From Saccoglossus kowalevskii (lineage: Eukaryota > Hemichordata > Enteropneusta > Harrimaniidae): 46,564 bases of DNA. The stretch covers positions 146,463-193,026 of the forward strand of contig NW_003111477.1 of NCBI RefSeq assembly GCF_000003605.2. The letters are read 5' to 3'. Below, piece by piece: positions 23,482-35,630 of this stretch. The notes beneath the pieces were generated by a model, which saw only the letters and a program-made list of their open reading frames with translations, was not told where the DNA came from and made no database searches. The position numbers were made by a program, and so were the translations under genes. Within the stretch, counting starts at the first letter, position 1. The number at the start of each line of letters is the position of its first letter.

Positions 23482-24671
23482 TTAAATACCGTAGACCGTA
23501 GTCAACTTCAAATTCCTGAAAGCACGGTCAATACGAGATACGTTCATTTCAAGGTATGTTTCTTTGTTCCATTGTCCGTCGATCAGTGTATGGGATATTA
23601 TGTTTTCAGTACATTGGCACTCGTTGTCCTGACAATTGGGATAGTGCCACAATCTCCGGAAGTGACCAACAGGGTGGACAGGTTTTCAGGAACTATTTAC
23701 TAAGTTGAGTAAACACAGTTTTTTTAAAGTCAAAAAACACAGGGGAAGGTGTGTAATGTTTGTTTCGTTCGCCCACCAACAAAAACATTCAAAAGTTTTC
23801 AACGTTTTAATAAAAGGGCACTCACCGTACGGTACCCAGCATTAAAGAGGGTGGGCGGCTGAATACAACGAGTATTTAACTCGAGTCGTATTCGACGATT
23901 GAAGTACTAAATCCAATAACAGGGCACGATAATAGAAGGGGGCAGACCATTGATTAATAGGATCTGAGGGAAAAATCCCATCCAGCAACGTTCACGTCTC
24001 TGAATGTGTGTCATCGACGATGTCAGACGTTTTAATTAAATATAATTTAATTATTGCAGTTGGTTAGCCGAACAAATGGGCTTTGCCTGGCGTAGTTGCA
24101 TGCTTTACACAAAGAATAAGTCAGTGACTGGAGACAGGACAATAATGAGGATTGGTAGCGAAAAAATGTTTCTCGACACATGAGCGTTATTGTGATTTCA
24201 ATTGCAATTGTAAGTAAGCAAAATAGACATATCAATCGGATGTGGGAAAATAACAGGCCATTCCTATTCGAGCTAAGCCTGTGTGTCCCAACGGTATGCT
24301 TGCATAGCGTCCGTTTTAATGAAATCGTGCCTTCCAATACATCGTTTCTCTCGCGAGTAGTTGTACAGTGGAAATTCATTGTATTCCGCTGGACAGACTC
24401 TATCCACATCCCAGGGCATTCTGTACGCCCAATGAATTGATCGAATTGTCTTTTTTTTTCAATTTTATCTGAAATGTAGCGTACTTCTCATCATTGTTGT
24501 AAATGACCTAACGCTAACCTTTCAAAACTGCCTATTCTTTCACTCTCCGCCATTGTCGACAATCGAGGCACTCACCGTAACTAGAAGACACTGAAACGCT
24601 AAAATCCGGAAAAAAACTTTTAAAACAAATTGAAGCGACGCTAACCAAACAGAAACTACAAACTCTTTCAT
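23482..24671 (-). CDS. candidate small secreted protein, three exons
   Basis: Reading splice sites on the minus strand gives exons 24671-24576 (96 nt, ending TTACG|GTGAGT), 23906-23826 (81 nt, GATTTAG acceptor, CGTACG|GTGAGT donor) and 23628-23482 (147 nt with stop). All junctions are phase 0. The product would be 107 residues. Exon 1 starts M-K-E-F-V-V-S-V-W-L and is a strongly hydrophobic signal peptide or signal anchor. The mature part is polar, with cysteines in N-T-R-C-I-Q and N-E-C-Q-C-T. I do not recognise a family. The evidence is phase agreement, two consensus donors and the signal-like first exon. The acceptors are weaker. The last exon could instead splice on (a GT follows E-M-N) toward 21842, though the phases I see do not match. 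It is a gene model, not a proven gene. Confidence 0.42.
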
Positions 24672-26253
24672 TGAAACAAATCCTATGTTGTTCGGTGTCC
24701 TAGTTGAATAGTTTTGATACCGGTGCGCGTTTTTTCTTCTGATCAATGCGTTCTAACCCCCTCCCGGCACGCAACTTATTCGGACTAATTTAATTACGTT
24801 GCGTCAGGGAATAGTGGCGTACCACGGTTGAACGAGGTCAAATAATAATGATCCTATCCAATTCATTATTACAGAGCTTATATATAATATCACAGTTTTT
24901 TTTATCTTCCAATCCGATTGGTTCGCGTGAGCGTATTCATTGAACTAAATTTGCGGTCATGAAATCAATTGATGCTTTTCATTCATGATATGATATTGTC
25001 TGTTTTACACTGGTTGGCAGTGGCCAGCGGTTCGGGGTCGGTGGGTCCGAGCTTACAATACACGTCGTCCAAGCAAGCACTCATTCACTCAAGCCGACTT
25101 GCCATCGATCTAATACCTTACGTAACTGCTTGGAAGATAATCGTTCTGACTTCTACATGGAGAGATACAATACTCAGTGTTTACCCTATACGTGTGTTAA
25201 ACAGCTGACCCGGTATATCGGATAGCAGTCTGTAAACAGACACCGTATTCGTGTGCCATGTATAGTCCGATATAATAACAAGGTGCTTGGCTCCACTGAA
25301 TCGCAGTGTACCTGTTTGCGCTAATAAATGTGAGGCATGCCTTCAATGGTAAACAATCGGGGCGATATTTGAAAGAAGCCGGTTTTTAGCCGCGAGCTTC
25401 AACTGGATGAGAATATCAACACTAGCTCGTAGAATGCTAGAGGGCGAAGCGAGACGATCGAGAATGTGGTCTGTCAGACAACTTTCCGCACAGGAATGTT
25501 GTTGATTTTGGCGTTGTCAAAATTGTGGTGATCTTTAATATAACGGCCTATTGAGCACTGTGTCACTTATTTTAAGAGTCATATATGTATGCAGCCTATA
25601 TGTAAACCTTCAACTCAAATCCCGTAAATCCCGTACGTCGTCCTCCAAAGCGGTTTAACGAGACAGGGTATTGTCGTGAAATCGATAAAAAAACAAAGGT
25701 AATATACCAATGACCTCTAACTACGCAAGGCAACACTCTATTTTGGAATGTTATCGACTTTTAGTTTTAAAAGTAGATCTTTAAAACGACGCGGCGACCT
25801 CCGATACAATCAATTGACTTCAACCGTGACCTCACATACTTCAAAAAAGGTCAGTATACGTGATAAAAACAATAGCTGTAACTCTCACTTTCAATGATTA
25901 TCAAGTAAAATTCCTTAGTTTACGAAGGCGATAACGAGCGATAACTCGTGCAATTACATGCATAGTTCAATTTATTTTAGTACAAAGTTCAAATTTAGTA
26001 AGTAAATATTGTTTTACCACGTGCATGCTCATAATAACAACATGGTTGGTTTAATCTGGGGACCTAACCACCTGTTGATATCCAAACTGATATCCCTGTA
26101 CGTATGTGCGAGTGAACGTTGTGTCGTTACTCGGCTAAACGTAACAATTTGAAGCAAAGCACCGGGACGATACTATAAATTCAACGTGCAACAGTAATTA
26201 GAGCTTTACGGTGTGTACTTCCCTAATCGGTCATAAGTGAAATATTCCCTTAC
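24672..26253. other. no gene recognised
   Basis: Mixed AT-rich sequence with short unrecognised ORFs (for example 24969-25208 plus). It would form 5' UTR intron sequence if the exon ending at 26254 belongs to the minus-strand secreted-protein model. Confidence 0.4.
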
Positions 26254-26432
26254 CTGTTCCTGATTTTCCACCGTTGCGTTTTTATCTTCTGTAATTTTTG
26301 CTCTGTGTCTACTGTCTCGTTCGAAGACAAAACGGAATAGCCGTGTTTCGCTCTATCAATGGGTCTCTCCTTCTCGCTCTGGGTGCCACTCGTATTCTAC
26401 TGGCCTGACTTTGTTATGGTCGCTATATATAA
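26254..26432 (-). promoter_or_regulatory. candidate minus-strand promoter and untranslated first exon
   Basis: On the minus strand a TATATATA element (about 26424-26431) precedes a stretch ending in a consensus CAG|GTAAGG donor, with the exon edge at 26254. No in-frame ATG opens before the donor, so it would be a 5' UTR exon. The downstream gene could be the secreted-protein model at 24671 or the RING-finger gene. The link is inferred from strand and order only. Confidence 0.3.
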
Positions 26433-28615
26433 ACATGTTAATACAAAGTGAACCCCCTAAGCTCATGATAAAAAATGTCCCACCCACAACATCAACAATA
26501 AAAAAAAAACAATAACAAAATGCCATTCAATGTCAATAACTTTATATCAGACCCAGGCGACGAACGTTTGTATTATTATTTCGGTTAATAAATCTCCGTA
26601 TACTAAAATTGCATGAACGACCATACAGCTATGGTGACTGAAAATAAAAAAAGAAATGGGCGGGTACTGTGAACAATAAGGGGTATTTTCGGAAAACTCG
26701 ATTTTTCATTGGTCTTTAGGGTGTCACTTTTTGTGTGCTGCCTCCGTATATGGTAATATGTAATTTAAATAGGGTGATCAACCATTCATATTTAGTACGT
26801 GCGATTAGACCAACAATGGCTATTGTTATTGCTTCAACACAATGCATGACAATAGTAATACTCCAGTCATTGCGACATAACTGAGTGACAAGTCACAGCG
26901 ATTTTAACGATTGGTTCGGCGAATTCTCCCAACGGGGAGTGAAAAGAACAATAACTTAATGACGGGATAGAGGTCACGGGGTCAGAGCCCGGTGTATACA
27001 AATTGAGACATTACCCGTGTTTACGCATTGTGGACCCAGTAGGGAACAATTCTGTTTACTTGATCTGCGTCACTGGGCAAGACAGTCTGAATAGTGACTG
27101 GCCCATTTTAGCGGAAACGTTAAAAATTGAAGTCAGCTAGATTATTGAAATCTGTAACTATTGTTATGCTTAGAATATTGTAATTCGAACGTGTTCAAGT
27201 GGCTCTTCCGGGAAGGAAGGCCTGCTGTAACCATTCAATATGTGAATATTGTCGCATATTTTACTAATTGTGTCGCGATGACGGGTAAACCATTGGGCAT
27301 AAATAATTGTAAACACGCACAGAGAGGGGAAATGCCATTTATGTATCATAAGTATCGATCTTAGCGCAACTCTGAGTCAGAAATCAACATGTATTTGTAT
27401 TTTTTTTAGATTGACGTGTTGAATGATGTGTACCGTTTTAGAACTATTTTTTAAACATATTAGACTCACACGTGTTTTATCGGATGTATATTTATATAAA
27501 AAATCGTCGATATTTGGCGAATGGTTAACAACAAGAGATCTGTATCAATTGATACTACTCTGGCGGTAATCAGAGTGACATTATTTTGGCTAGTAATTGA
27601 TTGTAAGATAGATAACGATTTAACTTTCATAAATGTAACTGCTTTTGATCACAAAAGACAGGATAATGAAAACCACCAACACGAAAAACAGCGTGGATAA
27701 ATAAAACATTCCAACGACGACCTTCGTTTATCTTCATTGAGACCCACGGGTGACTCCGCGGTTGGTATTTATTCGGGATGCAACTAAAAGGAAACAGGAA
27801 GGATGAGACGGACGAAAATACGAGACAATAGTATTGTCTTTGGCCCTTCGCAAAATAAACATTGTCGCGTATATCGCGTACCTTAACAGGGGGCACAACG
27901 ACGACGATGTGTGAATGATCGATCGGTCATCGTGACAGTAACGTAAACATTCCACGTGTTCGGAATTAATAATACCTGAGTCAACATAGAACAACAATAT
28001 TTTGTTATCGTTCCTTTCACACCCGTTAAATATTACACCGTGATGGTATAGTACGTGATTGATTTATGGCTCAAACGTCGGGGTTTGAGTGAAAAGTATG
28101 CCTAATAAAAGCTAAAGAGTAAACAGAAAATAGAATAATTAATTTTTAATAATTTGAAATGACAACAATTGTCCGTCTAGAGAATGATATTTTAATAATG
28201 TGTATAGTATGTGCATGTTTCCCCGTCAATACTATGTCTGGTGGCATGTATACCGCTCAACTCAGTACAGGAGATATTGGGAATGTGTTGAACGTCACAC
28301 GTTATATTTGGCGAGATAAAATCATGTAGCGGCTCAATGTGTAGGTGCAATATTAAATATTTATTTATATTACGTGTGAATTAAACACGTCGATATAATT
28401 CCCAAATCACTGATCCCATTGACAATATTTTCGTCCTCGGCTATCGACAATAAAATAATTTACTTGTGACTCGCAGCATTCTATTCTCACCATATATCTA
28501 CACTGTTTTATGCTATAAACTTTGCCAAGATGCGATGATGTGTGACGACAGAAAAATCGATAAAAAAAACCATCGTAAAATCTGCAGGATATTGATCCAA
28601 TTTATTACCTTGCAG
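26433..28615. other. no gene recognised
   Basis: Gene-poor sequence with poly-A and poly-T tracts. Two overlapping minus-strand frames at 27627-27997 are open but resemble no family and have no convincing splice partners. Confidence 0.4.
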
Positions 28616-28648
28616 TGGGAGACATACCGAGAATCAAAGAGCGTCGCG
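28616..28648 (+). other. candidate 33-nt internal exon
   Basis: A strong pyrimidine tract and TTGCAG acceptor precede 28616, and a GCG|GTAAGT donor follows 28648. All frames are open; one reads G-D-I-P-R-I-K-E-R-R. No flanking exon was identified, so it may be a chance pair. Confidence 0.22.
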
Positions 28649-29686
28649 GTAAGTGCACATGTCACAAAAGAATTCGAAGATTACCCATACCACGCCTAAA
28701 TGATGCACGTCGTCTATGTTTTGTAGAGATGATATTACCACCAATATGTCTGTACTGAACATGTTAAAGTAATGTAAATTGGTTTCAAATGAGTCTGTAC
28801 CCGCATGTAACAAACTTAGTTCCTAGTATATGCCAAATTGACGCCCGAGTAAAAACAAAAGCTGAGAAATGGAAACATTGATAATGTCACGAAGTAACTA
28901 TGCTGTACCTAATGCAGCTAATAATTCACCGACTACGTTCCTTTAAACAATTATTAAATAAAGCTAAACTAAAAGGAAAAAATATTTGCTTCGGGTCTGA
29001 GATGTTTTAAAAATGGTGAAACGACGAGCTTTTATTATTATTATACACGTAATTATTATTATTATCCGACCGTCACTTTTCCAAATCTCGTGGTCCTCTG
29101 TGAACTGATGCACACTCAGTCCAGAAACAAGACACTTTGGCCTAATGCAGTATTGGCACTATTATTGTCGTGTTTAATTCAAGTGATTACACTAGTAGTT
29201 TAATATCAGTTTCGTTGTTCGATATTTTTCGACTGTTTAGAGCGTACGAGCCATGCCTTTCCAGTTACCAGATTTACTTTATTTTCGCCATAAATATAAT
29301 TCAGGCAAAAAGTAATTTGATTTTTGTAGTACCGCATTAGCTCAAGAAAAGGCTCCGATAATTCATATAAATTCGATAAAATCGTATAAAAGTCCATCGT
29401 TAGTCTAATAATAAGACATGACACTGTTCAGTACACTAATCAGTACAAATACATAATTTATTATAAGTACATACAATTAAATTGTTAAAAATATAAAATA
29501 GATAAAATGATCTTAAAAATATTATTTATATCAAGAAATTGAATAGTACAGGGGTGGTCGATTGCAACATATAAAGGAACAGTTTGTTTAGTGTTATTCT
29601 CAGACTGATGTATCACTGTTTTAAGCATTATATTGACGCTTTTCGCCGTATTACCTGTAAGTTGGCAAACTTGAATATGTACGTTA
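28649..29686. other. AT-rich intergenic sequence, no gene recognised
   Basis: Contains ATT-type microsatellite runs near 29033-29063 separated by a short unique piece. Nothing else was seen. Confidence 0.45.
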
Positions 29687-29694
29687 TATATAAA
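29687..29694 (+). promoter_or_regulatory. TATA box of short plus-strand gene
   Basis: TATATAAA lies about 75 bp upstream of an ATG in reasonable context at 29762. That ATG leads a short open exon ending in GTAAGT. The spacing fits a start site near 29717. Confidence 0.4.
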
Positions 29695-29761
29695 CCGACA
29701 CCACATCATTGACTAGCATTGTTCCACGAGATTGAGCAGAATTGCAAGAATTGAGACAACG

Positions 29762-29990
29762 ATGTCGAAACCCGTCAGTAATGTACAAAATTTCAAATAC
29801 ATGTAAGTTTTATTTTTAATTCCATTAAATAGTGATAGTTATACATTCTCGTCTTGCAATACATATTAACCATGTTCTTATCCCCCTATCGTCTTTAATA
29901 TAATGTCTTACGTCCCCATTGATTTTTTGTTTTTGTATCAATTGCAGAATGCCGCTACGTGCATTGACCTTCATGTTTGGGTCAGCCTAG
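29762..29990 (+). CDS. candidate short two-exon ORF (27 residues, possibly longer)
   Basis: Exon 29762-29802 starts M-S-K-P-V-S-N-V-Q-N-F and ends at a consensus GTAAGT. The next acceptor (CAATTGCAG, exon from 29948) joins in frame and continues M-P-L-R-A-L-T-F-M-F-G-S-A to a stop at 29988-29990, giving 27 residues. Alternatively, a weak donor GTCAGC at 29981 could splice to an acceptor near 30147. That frame is open to a stop at 30284 (A-D-V-K-P-T-F through M-L-K-N-D), giving about 73 residues, with AATAAA following at 30317. I do not recognise the product. The TATA box, initiator spacing and strong first donor support transcription here. The coding interpretation is weak. Confidence 0.3.
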
Positions 29991-30316
29991 GTCACTCAAT
30001 TTAAACTGTATCCGTTCCAACGAATTGTTGGATACAACACTTGCATTGTTTTGTATTTTTTAGCGCCCTGCGGTAAGGCTCGCCAACTTTGTTGATTGGT
30101 CTTGGCACCTTCTCAAGGCTTTCTCGGGCTTGTTTACCAACCCAGAGCGGATGTCAAACCAACATTTGTTGTTTCTAGTACTAAAGTGACAAGAATCTTA
30201 AAGAAAATGATCCCAGGATCAGAGAATGTCCGATCACAGCTGTCGGATTCCGATACAGTAGTTGTCATGTTAAAGAATGATTAGATATCAAGGAGACAGT
30301 TAATCTTCTTGTTCAT

Positions 30317-30322
30317 AATAAA
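30317..30322 (+). terminator. candidate polyadenylation signal
   Basis: AATAAA lies 33 bp after the stop of the open frame ending at 30284. It could close the transcript that starts near 29717. Confidence 0.3.
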
Positions 30323-32015
30323 AACAAGTAAATCATGGCAGACTTTGATCTTTTTTTACGTCGTCTATATACGGTTAATTATGAAGACACGGCCGTTATT
30401 TAGACCCGTATACCACTTCCCATACTACCAAAAATCGACAAATTACTACACTCTACGGGGTAATAGGGAAATTAATCTTGCGGAAAATGAGAGAGTAAGC
30501 GTGTGGGGACATGTTTGTTTCAGACCATATAACTCAGAAGGTGGCATTGTTTTCTCCTGGGAAATATTGTAACAAAAAGGAAGGTGGATAGAGAGGTTAT
30601 GGCGACTGGTAGAGCAGACGTGATGGGAATGTGTGCGTTCGCCCCGCCCCAATGCTCCGGGAGGGTGAGGGTGAGGTAATAAGCATTTGATTAAAAATAG
30701 ATATTATACTACATGAAACAAGTTTGGCAAGATAACACTGAAATCAGTTATCAGAAAACTGGCATGTATTTTATTCAGTTTCAGGGCCAGGTTTTATTAT
30801 TTAACAAAATTCTAGATAAATTTGCAAAACTCAGATCACACGCTATAATCAAGAAAAGTCAACAGTAAACTCCTCCAAACATATCATCTCACCTAATTCA
30901 TTAAGGTGGTTGGTTCAATACAGTTTCACAAAAGTCTTCGATTTTTTTTTTATATTTTGCGAATAGATTGCTTATTTCTACACAAAGTCACATGTGAACT
31001 AAAATTGGGGCATGCACCTATTTATTTTAGATAAACGTGATATTACCGTTACAGTTATGTTACAGTTATGTGTATACAATGAGTCCGAAACTACATTTTG
31101 ATAACAAATGGGGGGGGGGGGTAAAGATACGGTAGTTATAGTAATTCCTCATATGCTAACACATGGGCTAAATGTTCACGGGAGAAAACGCCTGCGCCTC
31201 TACTTCGAACCCACCGCGTTCGAGAAACTGTATTGAGCAATCTTAAAACAATTACACAAATACACCAACTTAAAAACACACTTCATGACCCAAACGCGTT
31301 CTTTACGTTACACAAGTCATCCCTGACACTTGTCAGACGTTTAAAACACATTGATTATCGTCTATGTTACGATATTTCAGTATGTCCGTTGTCCTGAATA
31401 AGAATCAAATACAACACCTTGAACTTGATAATAGATGTGCTCATACTGTACATTTAGTACACTAGGGTGATGCCGATCATTCACACCATGGAAGGGCATT
31501 ATATGAATAAAGGTCAGAACGTAAACGAAATATACTAAGGTCAAGTCCTGAAAACATGTTGGTGATCAAGTACTTATTTGCGATACATTGCAATATTGTA
31601 CCTCATCAAACTTTCAATCAAACTTAAAAAAAAAAGTTTATAAAGAGTTCGTGAGCAATTGTTATTAGAAGGCCAAGAAAACATACCACTATTTGGAGAA
31701 AGAATCATCGTCTGTCTTGTTTTGTCGGCGTTCCTATTTTTTGAAAACAATTTAGAAAGCACTGAAGAAAACAATTTTGTTGAATTGGAAGGCGGGCTAA
31801 CCCTAATCACGCGCAGCGGCATCGAACATCGAGAGGGTGTAGAGAAATGAGGACATTGTGACTGCCTGCCGACCTTGTTGAGCATTGTGACGTCATTATG
31901 TCACGTGGTCTTCACTGTACTAGTCGTATAGTTCATTTCACCACACCTTTATAGAATTCGTGACCCACAAAATCCCGTTACGTGCGACCGCTGCTGGCAA
32001 CAAGGATTTATGTAT
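30323..32015. other. no gene recognised; contains 12-G homopolymer
   Basis: A run of twelve G occurs at 31110-31121. At 31574-31885 both strands are open (63 codons plus, 103 codons minus). The plus frame reads acidic and helix-like, but I recognise no family. Confidence 0.4.
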
Positions 32016-32155
32016 AACAACTTAACACAAGTTTACCGGAAGTTCTGATGTAATTAGAAGNNNNNNNNNNNNNNNNNNNNNNNNNNNNNNNNNNNNNNNN
32101 NNNNNNNNNNAACAACTTAACACAAGTTTACCGGAAGTTCTGATGTAATTAGAAG
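32016..32155. other. 50-N gap flanked by an exact 45-bp direct duplication
   Basis: Bases 32016-32060 and 32111-32155 are identical, and Ns fill 32061-32110 between them. A 45-base match at both contig edges is what an unmerged overlap leaves behind. The gap is therefore probably an assembly artefact, with no missing sequence and 45 bp counted twice. Confidence 0.85.
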
Positions 32156-32597
32156 GCGACTTACATATATACATTTCACCAAGAATTTCAATATAACTAC
32201 TGGTATGATTATGCTATTGTGAATTATTATGAGACCGTTTATTGATAAGATGAAAGTATGAGTTATTTTATACCCGTTGAAACACAAAACATAACAATTA
32301 TAGATATATGGATGTTCGTTGATGATATTAACAAACGAGAAACAAATTTAGTACTTCCTAGCCTAAATTTGCTGGCACGCGGCCGCATGCTCTATGAAGA
32401 TATCTACACAGACGACCAAGACAATACGCTTTTCATATATTACCCTATAAATTACCATGGTAATCAGAGATTATATTGATGTACATTTCAGAATTGCGCT
32501 GTTACATGTGTACATCTCAGAATTACGATTTTAGCATAATAATGTTACATTTCATAATAATAATGTTACACGTGTATATTTAAGGAATAACCATCCA
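32156..32597. other. no gene recognised; local two-copy repeats
   Basis: TGTACATnTCAGAATTnCG occurs twice near 32480-32525, and ATAATAATGTTACA occurs twice near 32537-32570. No supported ORF. Confidence 0.4.
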
Positions 32598-32703
32598 AAG
32601 GCGAGTATACCACGTAATTTGGAGCAGTTTCGCAACATACACGCAAGAGCGACGTCGAGTGTGAGTATCGTGACCTGGTCAAAATCGAGTAGTATACTCG
32701 CCT
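32598..32703. mobile_element. 106-bp element with 12-bp terminal inverted repeats
   Basis: AGGCGAGTATAC at 32598-32609 and GTATACTCGCCT at 32692-32703 are perfect inverted repeats. The size and lack of coding fit a miniature inverted-repeat element. No target duplication could be assigned, so this may be a simple stem. Confidence 0.4.
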
Positions 32704-33376
32704 CTGGGTAAGTAATTCATATCATATTACACTAAGGTAATTCTGAGACACAGGACTAACTTTAAAGCACGTGTACAAGCGTAATACGTACTACTTACAA
32801 CCGTTGTAAAATAAAAATGGGTACTAGAACTAGCGTTCAGAGATTATAGCGAGATACATCGAACGGTGGCGCAATTTCGAGCCCGTATTTCAGCGTTGCA
32901 AAGTTTAAACGTGTAGCATCGAATTAAAAAAAAATTGCAAAAGTTCCAAAATTCAAAAAAAAAAAAAAAAATACAGACGCTGATTAGCGTTATGTTTTTA
33001 AGATTTTTGATATTTGTGTTGCAAAGATCGACAACTCTTCCGGGTTCACGAGCGAGCAGCTACAGACAGCAATCATGTTTTTGGCGTCGTCGACTCGCGG
33101 TCGCAACGTTTTTCAAACCCGCCTGTCAATCAATCGTACACATATGAAGTAATTTTGTTTAGTTGAGTTATCAAAGTTAATAATATATCTACTTATAAGG
33201 GATGAAATCAAAGTCCAGAAAAACTGTACAGGATCGCGTTTTATTAAAAGCTATAGCATTTAGAAACATATCACAATAAACTAGTATACTGCTAATAACA
33301 CGTTGCCTGGCTCGGAACTTATTCCAGTTGTCTAAATAATTTATATCATCACAGTTTACGTTTCATGAAAGATAAT
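32704..33376. other. no gene recognised; poly-A tracts
   Basis: Contains an A-run at about 32956-32972 and short unrecognised frames only. Confidence 0.4.
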
Positions 33377-33429
33377 GTTCAGAACCATCAATGAGGTTTT
33401 TCAATCAAACCGCATTGATGGTGCTGAAC
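33377..33429. repeat. 53-nt near-perfect hairpin
   Basis: Two 23-base arms around a 7-base loop differ at two positions (outer arm GTTCAGAACCATCAATGAGG). It could fold as a precursor-like RNA stem or be a transposon end. An open plus-strand frame (33375-33728) starts inside it but resembles nothing known. Confidence 0.65.
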
Positions 33430-33728
33430 GTTGTATTCGTATTCGAACCCGACACATAATAAGCGACGCAACCAGATATACACACAAGCTAACGAACCAC
33501 ACAAACCCAGCGACTGCTGAGATTGCAAATAGATTTGTACACTCTCCCATGATTAAGTCATACGCTGTAGTATGCAGTTACATTTCTTACATTTCTGGCT
33601 CCCCCATAGCTCTGGATTTGCCTGAGTGTAATGCTATAGAAGCCCCCTTTTACGAACAACGCCATCGATCATGTTTATTGGGAAATGATACACTCGTACA
33701 AAACGGTACCTATATTTGTTACTTATGA

Positions 33729-35380
33729 CGACAGTTGACTGAAGACGTTATATATGCATATTTGTTAGTTCTAAATGTAAATTGCGTGAATTTTTGATTT
33801 CGATGGCTATCGAGAAAAACTACTTTAAAGGAGCTATGCACGGCGTGTCGTGGTTAGAGCTATGAAATGTTGAACATGTAACGCCACTAGACTATGTTGA
33901 AACCAGGTCTGTCTGTAGACAAAAACTATTTGTATTTCCACCACCATTGCCCTATTCCGTTTTAATACCCTTTTAGATTCGATTTCCATGCCGTATTCCG
34001 CTTCTTACTTGATACTAGCTAACTGTATATGTCTTCGGGTTTCTGCAATGTATGCATGCACGCAAAAAGTTCACTTAGCATCCAAGATAAAATCCCGTTG
34101 TACAGCGAGTGGACTGGAATAGATTCTAAAATGTGCGTCTAGTTAGTATTATTTTGACATCAGGACTCGGAACCAAAATGATTCAATAATTGTCTCCTTC
34201 AATTGTATGTGGTTGTATTATTTGTGTGGTGCGTATAATATCAACGGTTATCTAAGACAAATTGCCGTTTACAAAAGACTACTACCTTTAAAAATATGTC
34301 ATGCATGTGCCAACTCGTATATGTTTATTACCGGGTTAAATTGAACACAGCGCCCTCAATGTAGTGGATGGTGCGATTCAAAGATACATTAACGCAATAG
34401 GACAATCAAAATAAATAAACAAGTTTCTAGGCATAATGCAGACTATTAAAATAGTGTTATTTTTGTGTACTGTACTCGATGCATTTGAACAGTTACAGAA
34501 GCGATATGAAAACAAATGGTGCGCAACGTCAGTCGTTAGTGGCGCACTTTTCATTAACCTCCATTTCCAGCGAAAGTGGATCACTGTTGTATGCAGCCGC
34601 CAACGGATTTTATCAGTCAATTATAAATTAATTGGTATCTTGGTATTATTTATTTAAAATTATACTCTAATATTTGGTTTAGCTGTAAAAAGACGTTTCA
34701 ATGCTTGCTTCTATTTAGTATGTATAGTAATATTTATTTGTGCCAAGTTACTCAGGTTGTTGTGCCACAGGGAGCCCAGGAACTATAATCAACTGTACGC
34801 AGTCCCTATGAGCAGGGGGGATCGGCTGGTATCGTGTGTAGGAAACAGATAGGGGGATGAAGGCTCCAGCCAGCTCACATTTTTTAAACTCGAAAAAACA
34901 GACGAACAGAATGAAAAATAAAATCTATAAAAAATACCAGGCTGAAGAATATTAGTTGTTCTTTCAAATTTCGCCAAAGCCTTACCTATATTTTACCAAT
35001 ATCTGCAGAATAAATCAAGAAAACTACACAAATTGACTCCTTTTATGAATAATTAACGGTTGGCCTGAACACACGGCGCAGTTGGAAGCGGGCCTGTTCA
35101 GAATATGTCAACAACCAATCATAAGACTGGTTACGAACCAGAACGAGTTTACGACTCGGTTAGCCTCGCTCAACTGCCTCAGGTGAAGCCAATAACTGTA
35201 TAATAGGAATTAGTGCTAAGTGTTTGAACAATTTGCATATTTCTCCACAAGTTACATCATAATTACAATAAAACTCATGGGATGGAATGTGTGGTTTTAT
35301 GCACTTATTAAACCACAGAAATGAAGTTGGGTAAATGTGATTAGTTGTGCTTGTTACACCGGGCAGTGAATGGATTTGAA
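33729..35380. other. no gene recognised
   Basis: AT-rich sequence with short frames only. A weak 17-nt exon-like unit with acceptor and donor on the minus strand near 34986-35002 is probably chance. Confidence 0.4.
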
Positions 35381-35607
35381 TACACTACTGTAAAATGACT
35401 AATTTTCACTGGGTTTAAATTTCACTGATTTACCATTTCAGGCGTATTCAGTGGGTTTTAAATTCACGGTTTTGTCATTTAGATAAGTGTTCTATGCTAA
35501 ATTTTACATATTCACTGGGTTTTAATTTAGCGCATTTTCCAGTCAGCGAAATAAGCTAATTTAAAATTAAAACCCAGTGAATAATTAACCCCTTTACAGT
35601 ATTTCAC
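35381..35607. mobile_element. palindromic non-coding element with internal TTCACTGGGTTTTAA copies
   Basis: The two ends are imperfect inverted repeats: ACTGTAAA, then TAATT, then TTCACTGGGTTT near 35386-35415, mirrored at about 35563-35605. The motif TTCACTGGGTTTTAA also occurs in direct orientation near 35443 (one mismatch) and 35509. It has no ORF. It is a foldback or MITE-like element of unknown superfamily. Confidence 0.6.
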
Positions 35608-35630
35608 TTTGTTTGGTATATTTGGTTTAA

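Noticed and set aside
24047-24440. Overlapping 120-codon minus and 86-codon plus frames
   Set aside because: Neither shows a domain, a splice context or protein-like composition that outweighs chance. The region is intronic in the secreted-protein model.
31190-31220. GGTTCGAA on the minus strand, resembling a tRNA B box
   Set aside because: The expected C at the end of the B box, an A box and an acceptor stem were not found.
33375-33728. 117-codon plus-strand ORF
   Set aside because: It begins inside a hairpin and matches no family. No promoter or splice evidence was seen, so it is only mentioned in the hairpin entry.
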